Shown in pieces: positions 13,286 to 24,800 of a stretch of DNA of 64,000 nucleotides. A model generated the notes under the pieces. The model worked only from the letters and a program-made list of their open reading frames with translations, did no database searches and had not been told where the DNA came from. The DNA lies in the NCBI RefSeq assembly GCF_963676685.1, contig NC_092348.1, positions 23,597,386 to 23,661,385 of the forward strand, written 5' to 3'. Made by a program: the position numbers and the translations under genes. Within the stretch, counting starts at the first letter, position 1. Every line of letters begins with the position of its first letter. The stretch is from Mytilus edulis. Taxonomy: Eukaryota > Mollusca > Bivalvia > Mytilida > Mytilidae.

Positions 13286-13535
13286 GTGCGATATACGTAT
13301 GCGGGACAGCGATAAAAAGAGGAAAATACAACAACATAAAAGTTATTTTATATATCATTACATAGCATGACATCTTTATTTACCCTTTTTAAAGATTTTA
13401 TTTCTTTCAGTTTTTTTATTAAAACTTTTGTTATATTTTATTAATAGGTTGAACACGGAGCAACTGATATATAGATTCTGAAAGTTAGACATTGACAGTG
13501 AAAATCAGGATTTACTCATAGAGGCAGTGCATAAT

Positions 13536-14324
13536 ATGTCTTCTTTCTGGAACATGATTTGCTTTCCCCGGAGAAGATTTTCTTCTGGACAATCTAAAAA
13601 TAAACAAAGACAAAGGAGGCGTAATAAAGGGAATGTTGTAACTTTACAAAGGCGGAAGTTATTGGACGATACTGGACATTTTCAAGATACACAATCCGTT
13701 ACTGCAAACGAGGCCACACAACCCACAGAGAAACCACCTCAAAATGATGTTCCTAACAAAAGAAGGCGTATTCAGGACATATTTAATACAGACCCACATT
13801 CCCCAGCACTTCGCGACAGTGAACAATCATCTTTCGATCCATATGAACATAAACATAGTGATAATTTCACACACATGAAAGTACCTAGTCTATTTATTGA
13901 CAATAACCGTCCTAAGAGACCCCATAGTGACGTAAATAATGTTGAAAGTATGTATGGATATGTTCCAAAAACAATGCAAAATTTATACACATCTACAGCA
14001 TTAGAAGGACAAAAGATTGAAGATTACTTCTCTAGTTTACACAATGATATTTACTTTTCTAAATTTGCAAATTCTGAAGCAGTAACCAAAGATAAAACTG
14101 AAAGTATCTTACAAAGAGTACCGTTTACGCGTGCGTCAAGTTTATCGTCCGCACCAGAAGAAAAAGTTTCGTTACTAGAAGAAAATTATCCTGATACTGA
14201 AATGGACATAGGTCAGTTTAACGATGTAAATCAATGGGAAAACCCGTTAGCACCAAGGACAGAATACAACATGGAAGAAAAGTTTCGTTCAATATTTAAC
14301 TCGGTTGAAGAAGTTCTGTACTAG
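13536..14324 (+). CDS. Orphan 262-aa predicted protein, basic N-terminus, disordered
   Basis: A single uninterrupted frame of 262 codons starts at the ATG at 13536 (M-S-S-F-W). A reading from 13527 would begin at GTG and is not used. It lies in an exon that can begin at acceptor 13447. Composition is polar and low in hydrophobic segments. There are clusters of basic residues (RRRNK near residue 32, NKRRR near residue 76) that could be nuclear localisation signals, and an acidic C-terminal third. I see no known domain, signal peptide or transmembrane segment. Frame length well above the local background and the upstream acceptor are the support. It could be a lineage-restricted nuclear protein or a fortuitous frame. 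Confidence 0.5.
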   Translation: MSSFWNMICFPRRRFSSGQSKNKQRQRRRNKGNVVTLQRRKLLDDTGHFQDTQSVTANEATQPTEKPPQNDVPNKRRRIQDIFNTDPHSPALRDSEQSSFDPYEHKHSDNFTHMKVPSLFIDNNRPKRPHSDVNNVESMYGYVPKTMQNLYTSTALEGQKIEDYFSSLHNDIYFSKFANSEAVTKDKTESILQRVPFTRASSLSSAPEEKVSLLEENYPDTEMDIGQFNDVNQWENPLAPRTEYNMEEKFRSIFNSVEEVLY

Positions 14325-15250
14325 TATGTTTACTGAGTACTTCATTTTCGTTTCGGAAAAAAATACATTTTCTTGTGAAAACTTGATCTTAGTTGTAAAC
14401 TTGCAACATACATTATAATCATGTAGCTGCATACGAAAAGATGGATGAATTCGCCTCAATAGCCCAAGGGGCTACTGCTGACTGTATGCGTTTGATTGTT
14501 TATCCGTCAATCGATGACGTTAGATGATTCGAATTTTTAGCTTTAAAGATATTTTTATATTTGCCAGTAATATGACTGCAGGGTACTGATCAAACAATTT
14601 GTGATGGTTTTATCTGTTGAATATTTATTATATTAAATTTGTTAACTACTGCAAATAATTGTGAAAATCTTTTTATATATGTCATCTGAGACCTGTGTTA
14701 TAGTTAGTAGTCTCATGTGTCATAACACAATCATGGAATTACATTTTTATTAGGATTTCCAATGCCGATAATTTGAATTGATTTTTTCATAGTAACCCCA
14801 ACTGAAATCCGAATCACACTACAATCGACTAATGCTAGAATTACTGAGCTGCAGCTGTTGTTCTATGCGCTGCACACTAGATTATCATTAAAAAATATCC
14901 GAAAATCATTCTCAAATATCATGTAAACATTCAAAGTATACTATATTGTAGATTTCGATTAAGAAAAATTCATCACATTAATCTGTTGTAAAAGCCAGTG
15001 TGAGAATATCCTGCTCACCCACCTGGTGGTACTCGTTATATTACTCGAAAGTAAAAACTTGTCATGTCCTCCCCATATAATAAACTCTCGTCATTTTACT
15101 TAGTACTCAAACTCAAAATTATCGAGATGTGTCGAAATGACTTGCAACAAAATTGTATGCCATGTGTAAATCATCTTATTACTCCGTAGTCAAAATCTGT
15201 AATAAGTTAACACATTGTGTTTAGCACAACTTTATGGGAGCAACCATTTC
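14325..15250. other. Possible 3' UTR of the orphan gene, then unassigned sequence
   Basis: Sequence after the stop is AT-rich without open frames. The first good polyadenylation hexamer AATAAA on the plus strand lies at 15079-15084, about 750 bases downstream. Nothing else is recognisable. Confidence 0.3.
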
Positions 15251-16020
15251 ACCTTGCTGCAGATTGCTGTTTTAAATTCATAGACAATAACAAGAAGTAA
15301 ATCATGGTAGCAGATATCTGTTGTAAGTTTAAAGACAATAACCCTAAGAAATAGCCTTGCTGCAGATTGCTGTTTTAAGTTCAGTTACAATAACACTAAG
15401 AAATAGCCTTGCTGCAGATTGCTGTTTTATTTCAAAGACAATAATTCTAAGAAATAGCCTTGCTGCAGATTGCTGTTTTAAGTTCAGTGACAAAAACATT
15501 AAGTAATAGCCTTGCTGTAGATTCCTGTTTTAAGTTCAGTGACAAAAACACTAAGTAATAGCCTGGCTGTAGATTGCTGTTTTAAGTTCAGTGACAAAAA
15601 CACTAAGTAATAGCCTTGCTGCAGATTGCTGTTTTAAGTTCAGTGACAAAAACATTAAGTATAGCCTTGCTGTAGATTGCTGTTTTAAGTTCAGTGACAA
15701 AAACACTAAGTAATAGCCTTGCTCAAATTGCTGTTTTAAGTTCAGTGACAAAAACACTAAGTAATAGCCTTGCTGTAGATTCCTGTTTTAAGTTCAGTGA
15801 CAAAAACACTAAGTAATAGCCTTGCTCCAGATTGCTGTTTTAAGTTCAATGACAAAAACACTAAGTAATAGCCTTGCTGCAGATTGCAGTTTTAAGTTCA
15901 GTGACAAAAACACTAAGTAATAGCCTTGCTGTAGATTGCTGTTTAAAGTTCAGTGACAAAAACACTAAGTAATAGCCTTGCTGTAGATTGCTGTTTAAAG
16001 TTCAATGACAAAAACATTAA
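15251..16020. repeat. 52-bp minisatellite, left block (about 15 copies)
   Basis: The unit contains TAATAGCCTTGCTG, AGATTGCTGTTTTAAGTT and CAGTGACAAAAACACTAAG, about 52 bases. The first copies are more diverged, the later ones nearly identical, as expected for an array growing at one side. The array is interrupted at the TTAA at 16017-16020 by the element that follows and resumes at 17729. Confidence 0.9.
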
Positions 16021-16740
16021 CCCTTTCACGTTCCGCCAAATTGGACGTAAACTTATGGAAAGACACTAGCAAAGTTCAATCGTATATAGCATTCGCACTG
16101 AAGCTTACACAAAGGTGGTTTTGGGTCCATTTGAGAGATAATTGATTAAATATTTCAAAGAAATAATTATATCAGAAATTTTGTCTTTTGAAGTCACGTG
16201 TTATCTGTCCAAAAGTCACGTGACTTGCGGAAAAAAAGTAAAAAAATACAAAAATCTTGCGAAAATGGTCGTTTGGAGACTTTTATAATGGCTAATAGGA
16301 TATAGTTTTGGTGTCAAAGCAATGTCCTAAAAATGATAAAAACAGGAAAGTTACCATTATGGTATAGTTTGAGAAAATACGTGCTGTATGCCTTCCAAAC
16401 GTTGATGCTCGCAATATGCAAAATAACGGAGTTCAGCCGTTTTTTCGTCAAAAATCTTATCCTTGACAAAAATTTTAGGTTAAATTATGTTTATTCAAGC
16501 AGCAAATATAATTTTGACTTTAAAAGTAAAGTTTCAATGAATTACCAATGATTACTTTGGTGTTTTGGGCCTATGATGTTTAATTTTAAGAGTGGGGGGT
16601 GCAATTAGGACACACATTATTTAAAAACATACAAACATTGTTTTTAAATTGAGTTTTGTATGTATTCATGACCCTCTTTTCGAAATTGAAAGTAAAGTTA
16701 AGTTAAGTTACATTTAATATAGGAAATTATTTTTTCACCT

Positions 16741-16812
16741 CCGGCTTTGAGGTTCGAACATGCAATCTACCTGCTGTGGGCTAGTGCAGCTTCCCACTGA
16801 ACCACGGGAGTT
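16741..16812 (-). repeat. tRNA-like SINE head or tRNA pseudogene
   Basis: On the minus strand the segment reads CCCGTGGTTCAGTGGGAAGC, resembling a D-arm and A box. Some 45 bases later comes TGTTCGAACCTC, resembling a B box (GGTTCGANNCC). The stems pair poorly, so a working tRNA is unlikely. A tRNA-derived SINE head is the better reading. Confidence 0.45.
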
Positions 16813-16845
16813 CCAGTTTAAAATATTGAAAGTTTAGTAGTTAAT

Positions 16846-16975
16846 AGTTATCAAAAGTACCAGGATTATAATTCATACGCCAGACGCGCGTTTCGTCTAC
16901 ATAAGACTCATCAGTGACGCTCAGATCAAAATAGTTAAAAAGCCAAATAAATACAAAGTTGAAGAGCATAGTTAA
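16846..16975 (-). repeat. Family-A repeat fragment, inverted
   Basis: It contains TATCAAAAGTACCAGGATTA, GCCAGACGCGCGTTTCGTCT and ACATAAGACTCATCAGTGAC, the reverse complement of the right end of the units at 55.5-56.3 kb. It lies inside the piggyBac-like element. Confidence 0.75.
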
Positions 16976-17690
16976 CTGTTCCATTAACGAAGTGTAGGGA
17001 AAACAAAAAATCAGTCAGTTTTCGTTTAGAAATTAAGTCTCGATATAACATATTATTGTTATAAATCCCATCATTTTGAGCAAATATAGGATAATATCAT
17101 ACTTTAGTCTGCCATTTTTTTCTTAACTCTTACCGGTTTCTTTATTTCAATAAAAGTGTTTTCGGCTTTACCATAACCAGGCACTTCAGAAACAATGTTC
17201 TGTTACATCTATTTCAACTTCGAAAAAAAATTTCATGACTTTTTGTCTGTTTTTGTCTTTTTTTCAATTAATTTGGAAAGTACTGACCACAAATTAAGAA
17301 TGCATTTCAAGTGAATGATTGCGTTTGGTACACTAGCAATCACTTATTTGACTTGCGTACAAGTTTTAATCATACTATGAATAGTTTCCTTCAAAAATAC
17401 ACGGCGAAGTTAATAAAAAAAAGTTATATTGCCCCCAAAATCAACAGTATATGTTCCAATACTCTACGGAAATATTGTGTTCAAAATTTAAAAAAAAACA
17501 CGGTTTTCACAAGAGAAAACGTTGTCCGTTAGGGGCGATTTGATACCAAACTGTACTCTGAAGAGGTTTTAGGCACTACGAATCACCCAGCTGTGATATA
17601 GGGGATTGATTTGAGCCATCAACCACATCTGTACGTCAACAAATGTCAAAGATTCAATACTTTACGCAAGCTAGTTGCCCAAAAATATAG

Positions 17691-17716
17691 CCCATCGGTA
17701 CCAGAGTACCGATGGG
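17691..17716. repeat. Perfect 11-bp hairpin near the right end of the piggyBac-like element
   Basis: CCCATCGGTAC and GTACCGATGGG form a perfect 11-bp stem around a 4-base loop (CAGA), 12 bases inside the right terminus. Subterminal palindromes of this sort can be transposase-binding sites, which is an inference here. Confidence 0.8.
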
Positions 17717-17728
17717 AACAGGAAGGGG

Positions 17729-17986
17729 TTAAGTAATAGCCTTGCTGCAGATTGCAGTTTTAAGTTCAGTGACAAAAACACTAAGTAATAGCCTTGCTGT
17801 AGATTGCTGTTTAAAGTTCAGTGACAAAAACACTAAGTAATAGCCTTGCTCAAATTGCTGTTTTAAGTTCAGTGACAAAAACACTAAGTAATAACCTTGC
17901 TGTAGATTGCTGTTTTAAGTTCAGTGACAAAAACAGTAAGTAATAGCCTTGCTGCAGATTAGTTTTAAGGTCAGTGACGAATTAAA
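17729..17986. repeat. 52-bp minisatellite, right block (about 5 copies)
   Basis: This is the continuation of the 15.25-16.02 kb array after the insertion, with the same unit. The last copy degrades after GGTCAGTGACGAATT. Confidence 0.9.
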
Positions 17987-18039
17987 CGTGTATTGGATAT
18001 GAAAATAAACCCTGCTATGTACTTGACTGAATTATCAGC

Positions 18040-18250
18040 TTGCTAGTTCTTATGGTAACCAGCCACCGGAAGACATGTGACTCTACCAAAACACATTCTG
18101 ATTCTGAGCCAATGGATTTTCACTGTTACTCATAAATGGTGCATGCTATAAGTAAAAGCTGCAAATACAATTTTTTAAGTTTTTGTTTAAATCTTATCGG
18201 GAATGAACCCATGACCTCATTTACTTGAGTATCTTGAGGAGAGAGAACAT
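18040..18250. repeat. Degenerate SINE-like repeat
   Basis: The block GGAAGACATGT...ACACATTCTGATTCTGAGCC is similar to GGAAGACATGTCTCC...ACATTATTCTGACTCTGATC at about 46.76-46.82 kb, which follows a tRNA-like head. Further right, ATCGGGAATGAACCCATGAC resembles a decayed B-box region. Confidence 0.4.
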
Positions 18251-18599
18251 ACTACCCAGAGACCACAAAGGTTGTTTTCTGCAAATTGATTCCTGTATAC
18301 TAGTTATAATTCTAGAATTAAACACCAAAATAATATTCAACAATAGTTTATTATAACAATAATAGTATCATGCAATGCATATCACAATAAATTAATGAAA
18401 TTTTGTGAAAGTTAGAGAATTATGACTACTTGATCCCAAGGCACCTGAAGCATATTTATAAATCACAATCTACATCAATAAAATTAAAAAAAATCAAGGA
18501 GATTAGAGACATTGAAAAAGACTATAAAAAGATAATGATTTAAAAAAAGATTATGAAAAGTTCTTATTGTTTTGTGCAATATCATGAAAAGTAATAAAT

Positions 18600-18906
18600 A
18601 TACAATATAAGGTCAATGTCTAAAAATATAAACTTTTTTGTATGAGACTGAGAAATTGCCCAAGTTTTGTGCTGAATACAAAAAAGTTTACATTTTTCAG
18701 ACATTTACCTAATATCGTTTCTATACTGCAACTTAAATTAATACATTGATAGCTATCTAGATTGTAAATTTAATTTCAAACTTAGTATCATCCCTGAATG
18801 AACCTCTCTCTGATTGTAGAAAAAGTGATCCATGAGAAAATTGACATTGCACAAACTAAAGCTGTGTTACTATATTTAGGAAATAAACACAATTAGTTGC
18901 AGTATA
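18600..18906. mobile_element. MITE-like element with palindromic left half
   Basis: An inverted pair (AAACTTTTTTGTAT / ATACAAAAAAGTTT, within flanks ATAAGGTCAATGTCT / AGACATTTACCTAATAT) is followed by a segment bounded by 12-bp inverted repeats, TATACTGCAACT at 18722 and AGTTGCAGTATA ending at 18906. The same arrangement recurs at 60.54-60.86 kb. No coding capacity is seen. Confidence 0.7.
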
Positions 18907-19128
18907 AATAGCCTACTTCATTATCTGTTGGATACCAATTATCTTGGATTTCATGATAGCCTAGGAACCACAAATTCCAATGTAAAAGGAATAACTTATT
19001 TTGTATAGGAATGTATGATGACTTTGGCAAAACCATCAAATCAAAGATCCAAGAAAAATGCAAGTTTTCCTAAATCCATGAAAATTGGTAACCACAAAAA
19101 TAACTGAATCAACAGTATCCACCAATTC

Positions 19129-19369
19129 ATATGTGGCTCACCTACCACTCTATCATCTGTGGCCCACCTATCACTCTATCATTTGTGGATCACCTATCAC
19201 TCTATCATATGTGGCTCACCTATCACTCTATCATTTGTGGATCACCTACCACTCTATTATCTGTGGCTCACCTACCACTCTATCATTTGTGGATCACCTA
19301 TCACTCTATCATATGTGGATCACCTATCACTCTATCATATGTGGCTCACCTATCACTCTATCATCTGTG
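19129..19369. repeat. 26-bp minisatellite, about nine copies
   Basis: The unit is TGTGGATCACCTATCACT plus CTATCATT, with GGCTC/GGATC and TATC/TACC variants. Because 26 is not a multiple of three and the unit has no stop in any plus frame, all three plus frames stay open and give overlapping spurious frames. Confidence 0.9.
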
Positions 19370-20249
19370 AATTATACAGTGAAACCTTACAGATCTTTGT
19401 ACTTTACAAATACCGCATGTAAATAACACATCTGGTTTATCACAAGATTTATAAGTACATAAATTGAAATGTTTGATTTACTACCAGTATCTGCACCATA
19501 TCAGAAATGAGTCTTCATAATTGGAAGTTTTAGAAATCTGAATTTATACTTTTTTAGAAAAGAATTTTGATCATGACAGGAATGTTTTAATCTTATTGAC
19601 ATGACATCATGTTTCAATATGGAGGTTTTTCTACCTATAGATATACAACTGGATATCAAAAGGAAAGGGTTGTCACAGATTAACAAAATTTTCAAAGGGA
19701 TTTTTCATCTTATCTAGTTGGTCAAAACTTTATTTTATGCAAAAAAACTCTAGCAGATGTGTTCCTCTTATTTTAAGTACATTCAACTTTGCAATAACAG
19801 AGAAAGTTTAAGATACAAGTAGGTCTACAAGGATTAAGATCTGCTAATCCTGCTAATAGCAGAAAAGTTTTACTAAAAGAGCAAGGCTTTCAAGACCATG
19901 CATAAACAACAACCTTGACAATTTTCTTATACATGATAGGTGGACTAGACAAGACAAAATATACAATGAAACAACAAAAAATATAAGTACAAATATTATT
20001 AATAACTTACAGTAACAAACAATGAGCTGAATAAATGAAATATTTAATGATATTGGTTCTTTTAACACCTATCAAAGATGCATACATAATTATTGTCATT
20101 GCACAATGTCATATTCACCTAAAATTAGGACTCATTCAGTGGAATGTTGTCTACAATATTTAACCATTTATTCAATCATATGCCTCTTCCCTTAACATAC
20201 AAGAATTATGCATAATCCTTTAACTACATCTTTACACAAGTATATTACA
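19370..20249. other. No gene recognised
   Basis: This is AT-rich sequence between a minisatellite and a MITE. Its short minus-strand frames at 19501 and 19853 lack features of known families. Confidence 0.4.
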
Positions 20250-20818
20250 AAAGGAGTAGGTTCAGTAAGACCACTTTTTGGCCTCAAAATATAGCAGTTT
20301 TACAAAATTGTGAAAATGCAATTTTTAAGTTATTTATTGGAAAGTATAATGCTTCTGCTACATACATATGGGCTGTTTTTGACAAAACAATGCACATATA
20401 TTGGGAACTAGCAGCATTAAGTCATGCTATATTACTGAAATCTTCACAATTTCAGCATTTTAAATAATTTTAGATGGTTTCCATCTTAAATGAAAGTGGC
20501 CGCATTCATGTTCATTATTGAAATATAAGTTGTATTTGATGATAATACATAACATATATAAAGGTTGAGGATGAACACGGATGCGGCCACTTTCATTTTT
20601 GACAAAAACCATTTGAAAAGGGATGTTTTTTTGCATATTTGATAGATTTTTCATATTTAAGCTTGAATCGCAATGACTAAATCAGTTAAAATCTTTCACA
20701 AAAACTAATCGAATCAATTGAAATCGATACTTAAGTGTTTAAAAAGTGTCCAAAAATCTTTCGTTAGATGAACCTGAAATGTGAGGTCTAAATCGGCCCT
20801 TACCGGACCTACTCCTTT
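20250..20818. mobile_element. MITE-like element with AAAGGAGTAGG terminal inverted repeats
   Basis: Left end is AAAGGAGTAGGTTCAGTAAG. The right end reverse complement is AAAGGAGTAGGTCCGGTAAG, 18 of 20 matching. Inside is a second inverted pair, TGAAAGTGGCCGC at about 20489 against GCGGCCACTTTCA ending near 20597, with about 23 of 25 bases pairing over the longer arm. Target duplication is not clear. No transposase is encoded. Confidence 0.75.
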
Positions 20819-21167
20819 ATCTTATAGCCCAATAATTATTTGTTTTCAATATAAAACCTATCCAACACAAAAGACCACTAAACTAGACACTAAATTAATT
20901 TGAGATTTTCACTCATTTTAGCAAGTTTTGCTATCGTTCAAATTGTCCTACAACAATTAAGATAGGAAACAATTGCAATTAATTTATAAAAGGATTTTGT
21001 GACATTACATGTGAAAGTATTTTTTCCTTTTTGTGATCAATTTTAAAAAGTTTTTACCATGCTTATTGTTTATATTATATATTTTTTTTACACATAAATT
21101 AATTGCCAAATGTTTTCCTTTTTGTGAACAGTTTGTACACATAGAAAAAATTTACTAATACATAGAT

Positions 21168-21310
21168 ATAGGAAGATGTGGTGTGAGTGCCAATGAGACA
21201 ACTCTCCATCCAAATAACAATTTTAAAAAAGTAAACCACTATAGGTCAATGTACGGCTTCAACACGGAGCCTTGGCTCACACAGAACAACACGCTATAAA
21301 GGGCCCGAAA
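21168..21310 (-). repeat. Family-B dispersed repeat copy, inverted
   Basis: It reads GATGTGGTGTGAGTGCCAAT, GAGACAACTCTCCATCCAAA and ACTATAGGTCAATGTACGGC on the plus strand, the reverse complement of the family consensus seen elsewhere. Confidence 0.75.
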
Positions 21311-21442
21311 TTACTGTATATAATGGCATCAGGAGTTAATAAAGTTAGAAACAATTCTTGTAACTATGGGAAATCAATGAAAAAATAAGGGCTAGTTGTT
21401 CTGTATGTTAAAGTTAATGTCTTTGTTTATCAGAAAAAATAC

Positions 21443-21448
21443 TTTATT
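21443..21448 (-). terminator. Candidate polyadenylation signal for the SLC35C2-type gene
   Basis: TTTATT on the plus strand reads AATAAA on the minus strand, about 440 bases after the stop codon. It is plausible but unproven. Confidence 0.35.
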
Positions 21449-21664
21449 TGCCATAAACGCTCAAATAACTTATGAGTTGTGCATTGAACTTTGTAAAAGT
21501 AAAATTATTTTTACATGTTTGTGCAGCAAATAAAGAAATGACTATGTATAACCAAGTGCAAGTGGTTAAACTGTGTGACCAGAAATAAAATGGGGAATCA
21601 TTTTACAGAAAGTGGGTGTATAATGGACATATCTCTTGAAATTCTTTTGAAATTGAGGAAACCC

Positions 21665-21742
21665 TAAGGGAAACAACTCTTGTGTGGACAAATACTCCAG
21701 TTATAAGGGAAACAACTCTTGTGTGGACAAATACTCCAGTTA
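21665..21742. repeat. Perfect 39-bp tandem duplication
   Basis: TAAGGGAAACAACTCTTGTG followed by TGGACAAATACTCCAGTTA occurs twice head to tail without mismatch, in the region downstream of the SLC35C2-type stop. It looks like a recent replication-slip duplication. Confidence 0.9.
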
Positions 21743-21884
21743 TGACAAAAAGAATGTAATCTTAACATGTTAATTTTGATAACTGTTGAAAGATTTACAA
21801 TTTGAGACTAAATTTACAACATATAGCACCTCAAATTGCAATAATTTTAGACAATATTAAATAAAAATAATCAGTTAACATGTG

Positions 21885-24800
21885 CTATCTGTCTGTACGT
21901 GCATTAAAAACATCTATTTCATCATCAGAGTCTACATTAGCTTCTCCGTTCCGTATTAACATTTCCAAGTCATGTGACATTTCTTTAGTGTCTGTTTTTC
22001 CTGTAACAATAATGAAATAAAAGTTTAAAACAACAGATGAAAATAATTATACATTTTATAGCCGACAATGTGGTATGGACTTTGCTCATCGTTGAAGGTT
22101 GTACATTAACATATAGTTGTTAATTTTTGTGTCATTTGGTCTCTTGTGGAGAGTTGTCTCATTGGCAATCATACCACATCTTCTTTTGTATATGTACTGT
22201 GGATACTACAGAGCTATAACCCTAAGAATACATAGCTTATGCACTAATTTACAAAGTGTTATATCTATTCAATATGTAATTTGAGTTTTGCTATTTGTTG
22301 ATGGTTGTTTGTTAGTATATCTAAAATATGATTCTGATAACAGATATTTGTTGTACAAATATAAGAAGTATATTCATAAATACATATACCATAATACAAA
22401 TATTCTACACACATTATACAGTGTCCAGAGAAGTACTTTTAGTGTACTGTGAAAGTACTTTTATTCGTGGGGTACCAATTTTCGTGGTTTTCGTGGATGA
22501 CGTTATCCACGAATTAAAGTGTCCAACGAAATAAAACAAACATTGTCCAAATCAAGACATGGAAAGATCCCATGTAGGTTTGACTACTGATATGATCTAG
22601 AGAATATATTGAATAACGCCAAATCTGAAAATGCTATATAGTAGTCATAGGGCAAACGCGCTATGAACTACAACTCCATGAAGGAGTATACCCATTTAAT
22701 CTTTCAGAACATTAACTGTACAACTTTTGATCTTTTAATTCTCATAAAAATATTTTTGATCGATGAAAGTCAGATTTCCGTGTTCATTTTATATCCTCAA
22801 AATTCTCGTACATATCGGAAATAATAATTTTATGCTGAGCTTAATTTTGATAAGAATTATTTTACATTAAGATACGTTTATAGCATTTGTTTTTGTGTAC
22901 TGTTTTCTTTAGGTGACATGTTTATGGCCTAATTAACACCTTTGATGGTCTTAAATCTGTTGATCACTTTATCTAGGGTTAATTAGTGTTGTCACTACGA
23001 TTTACCATTTTACCGGGTCAATGTTTACTTTGCAATTTTCCTCAATCAAGACAATTTGTAACCTTCGTTTCTAAAGCTTCAATTTTCCAAATTTTTTTTA
23101 GAAAACTAAAATCCATGAATTTAAAAACCCACGAACATGTAAATATTTCTCAAACCACGAAAATTGATACCCACGAATTAAAGTACTTTCACAGTATTTT
23201 GTAAGTTTAAGTGTATTGTTTTGCAAAAAAATGACATAATTTAATTATTCAAAATAAAATGCAGCATCAGCATTTGTTTAGATTTAAGATTGTATATCTA
23301 CAATATTTATAGTTTTTAAATCCAATGTAATTTTGATCAACCTCAAAAAAGAAGTTACATGGAATTGATTTTTAAACTTTTTACTTTTGATGAAGTGTGC
23401 TTTAATCTTGTATAAAAAATATTGAAAACCACATATATGAGACAGTAACACAGAAAAATCAACTATTCCAAGAAACAGAAAAATCAACTACTTCAAGAAA
23501 CAGAAAAATCAACTACTCCAAGAAACAGAAAAATCAACTACTCCAAGAAACAGAAAAATCAACTACTCCAAGAAACAGAAAAATCAACTACTTCAAGAAA
23601 CAGAAAAATCGACTACTCCAAGAAACAACTACTCCAAGAAACAGAAAAATCAACTACTTCAAGAAACAGAAAAATCAACTACTCCAAGAAACAGAAAAAT
23701 CAACTACTCGAAGAAACAGAAAAATCAACTACTCCAAGAAACAGAAAAATCAACTACTCCAAGAAACAGAAAAATCAACTACTCCAAGAAACAGAAAAAT
23801 CAACTACTTCAAGAAACAGAAAAATCAACTACTCCAAGAAACAACTACTCCAAGAAACAGAAAAATCAACTACTTCAAGAAACAGAAAAATCAACTACTC
23901 CAAGAAACAGAAAAATCAACTACTCCAAGAAACAGAAAAATCAACTACTCCAAGAAACAGAAAAATCAACTACTTCAAGAAACAGAAAAATCAACTACTC
24001 CAAGAAACAGAAAAATCAACTACTCCAAGAAACAGAAAAATCAACTACTCCAAGAAACAGAAAAATCAACTACTCCAAGAAACAGAAAAATCAACTACTT
24101 CAAGAAACAGAAAAATCAACTACTCCAAGAAACAGAAAAATCAACTACTCCAAGAAACAGAAAAATCAACTACTCCAAGAAACAGAAAAATCAACTACTT
24201 CAAGAAACAGAAAAATCGACTACTCCAAGAAACAACTACTCCAAGAAACAGAAAAATCAACTACTTCAAGAAACAGAAAAATCAACTACTCCAAGAAACA
24301 GAAAAATCAACTACTCGAAGAAACAGAAAAATCAACTACTTCAAGAAACAGAAAAATCAACTACTCCAAGAAACAGAAAAATCAACTACTCCAAGAAACA
24401 GAAAAATCAACTACTCCAAGAAACAGAAAAATCAACTACTTCAAGAAACAGAAAAATCAACTACTCCAAGAAACAGAAAAATCAACTACTCGAAGAAACA
24501 GAAAAATCAACTACTCCAAGAAACAGAAAAATCAACTACTCCAAGAAACAGAAAAATCAACTACTTCAAGAAACAGAAAAATCAACTACTTCAAGAAACA
24601 GAAAAATCAACTACTCCAAGAAACAACTACTCCAAGAAACAGAAAAATCAACTACTTCAAGAAACAGAAAAATCAACTACTCCAAGAAACAGAAAAATCA
24701 ACTACTCCAAGAAACAGAAAAATCAACTACTTCAAGAAACAGAAAAATCAACTACTTCAAGAAACAGAAAAATCAACTACTTCAAGAAACAGAAAAATCA

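Larger units (their letters stand above)
16021..17728. mobile_element. piggyBac-like non-autonomous element, 1.7 kb, inserted at TTAA in the minisatellite
   Basis: The insertion is flanked on both sides by TTAA (16017-16020 and 17729-17732), and removing it with one TTAA restores the 52-bp unit (ACA-TTAA-GTAATAGCC). Ends are inverted: left CCCTTTCACGTTCC, right (reverse complement) CCCCTTCCTGTTCC, 11 of 14 matching. A TTAA target and CCY...GGG ends are the established marks of the piggyBac superfamily. Frames inside are short (72-73 aa) and show no DDD transposase features, so the copy depends on another element for movement. It contains a tRNA-like segment and a family-A fragment, so it has captured or received other repeats. 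Confidence 0.8.

Noticed and set aside
16741..16812. Functional tRNA gene on the minus strand
   Set aside because: A- and B-box-like motifs are present but acceptor and T stems do not pair. It was kept only as a tRNA-like repeat.
15251..17986. CRISPR-like reading of the 52-bp repeats
   Set aside because: There are no unique spacers; the only unique segment is a single 1.7-kb transposon with TTAA duplications.
19085..19426. Three overlapping plus-strand open frames rich in H, L, S, Y
   Set aside because: They are the three reading frames of a 26-bp minisatellite without stops. Frame openness follows from the repeat, not from coding.
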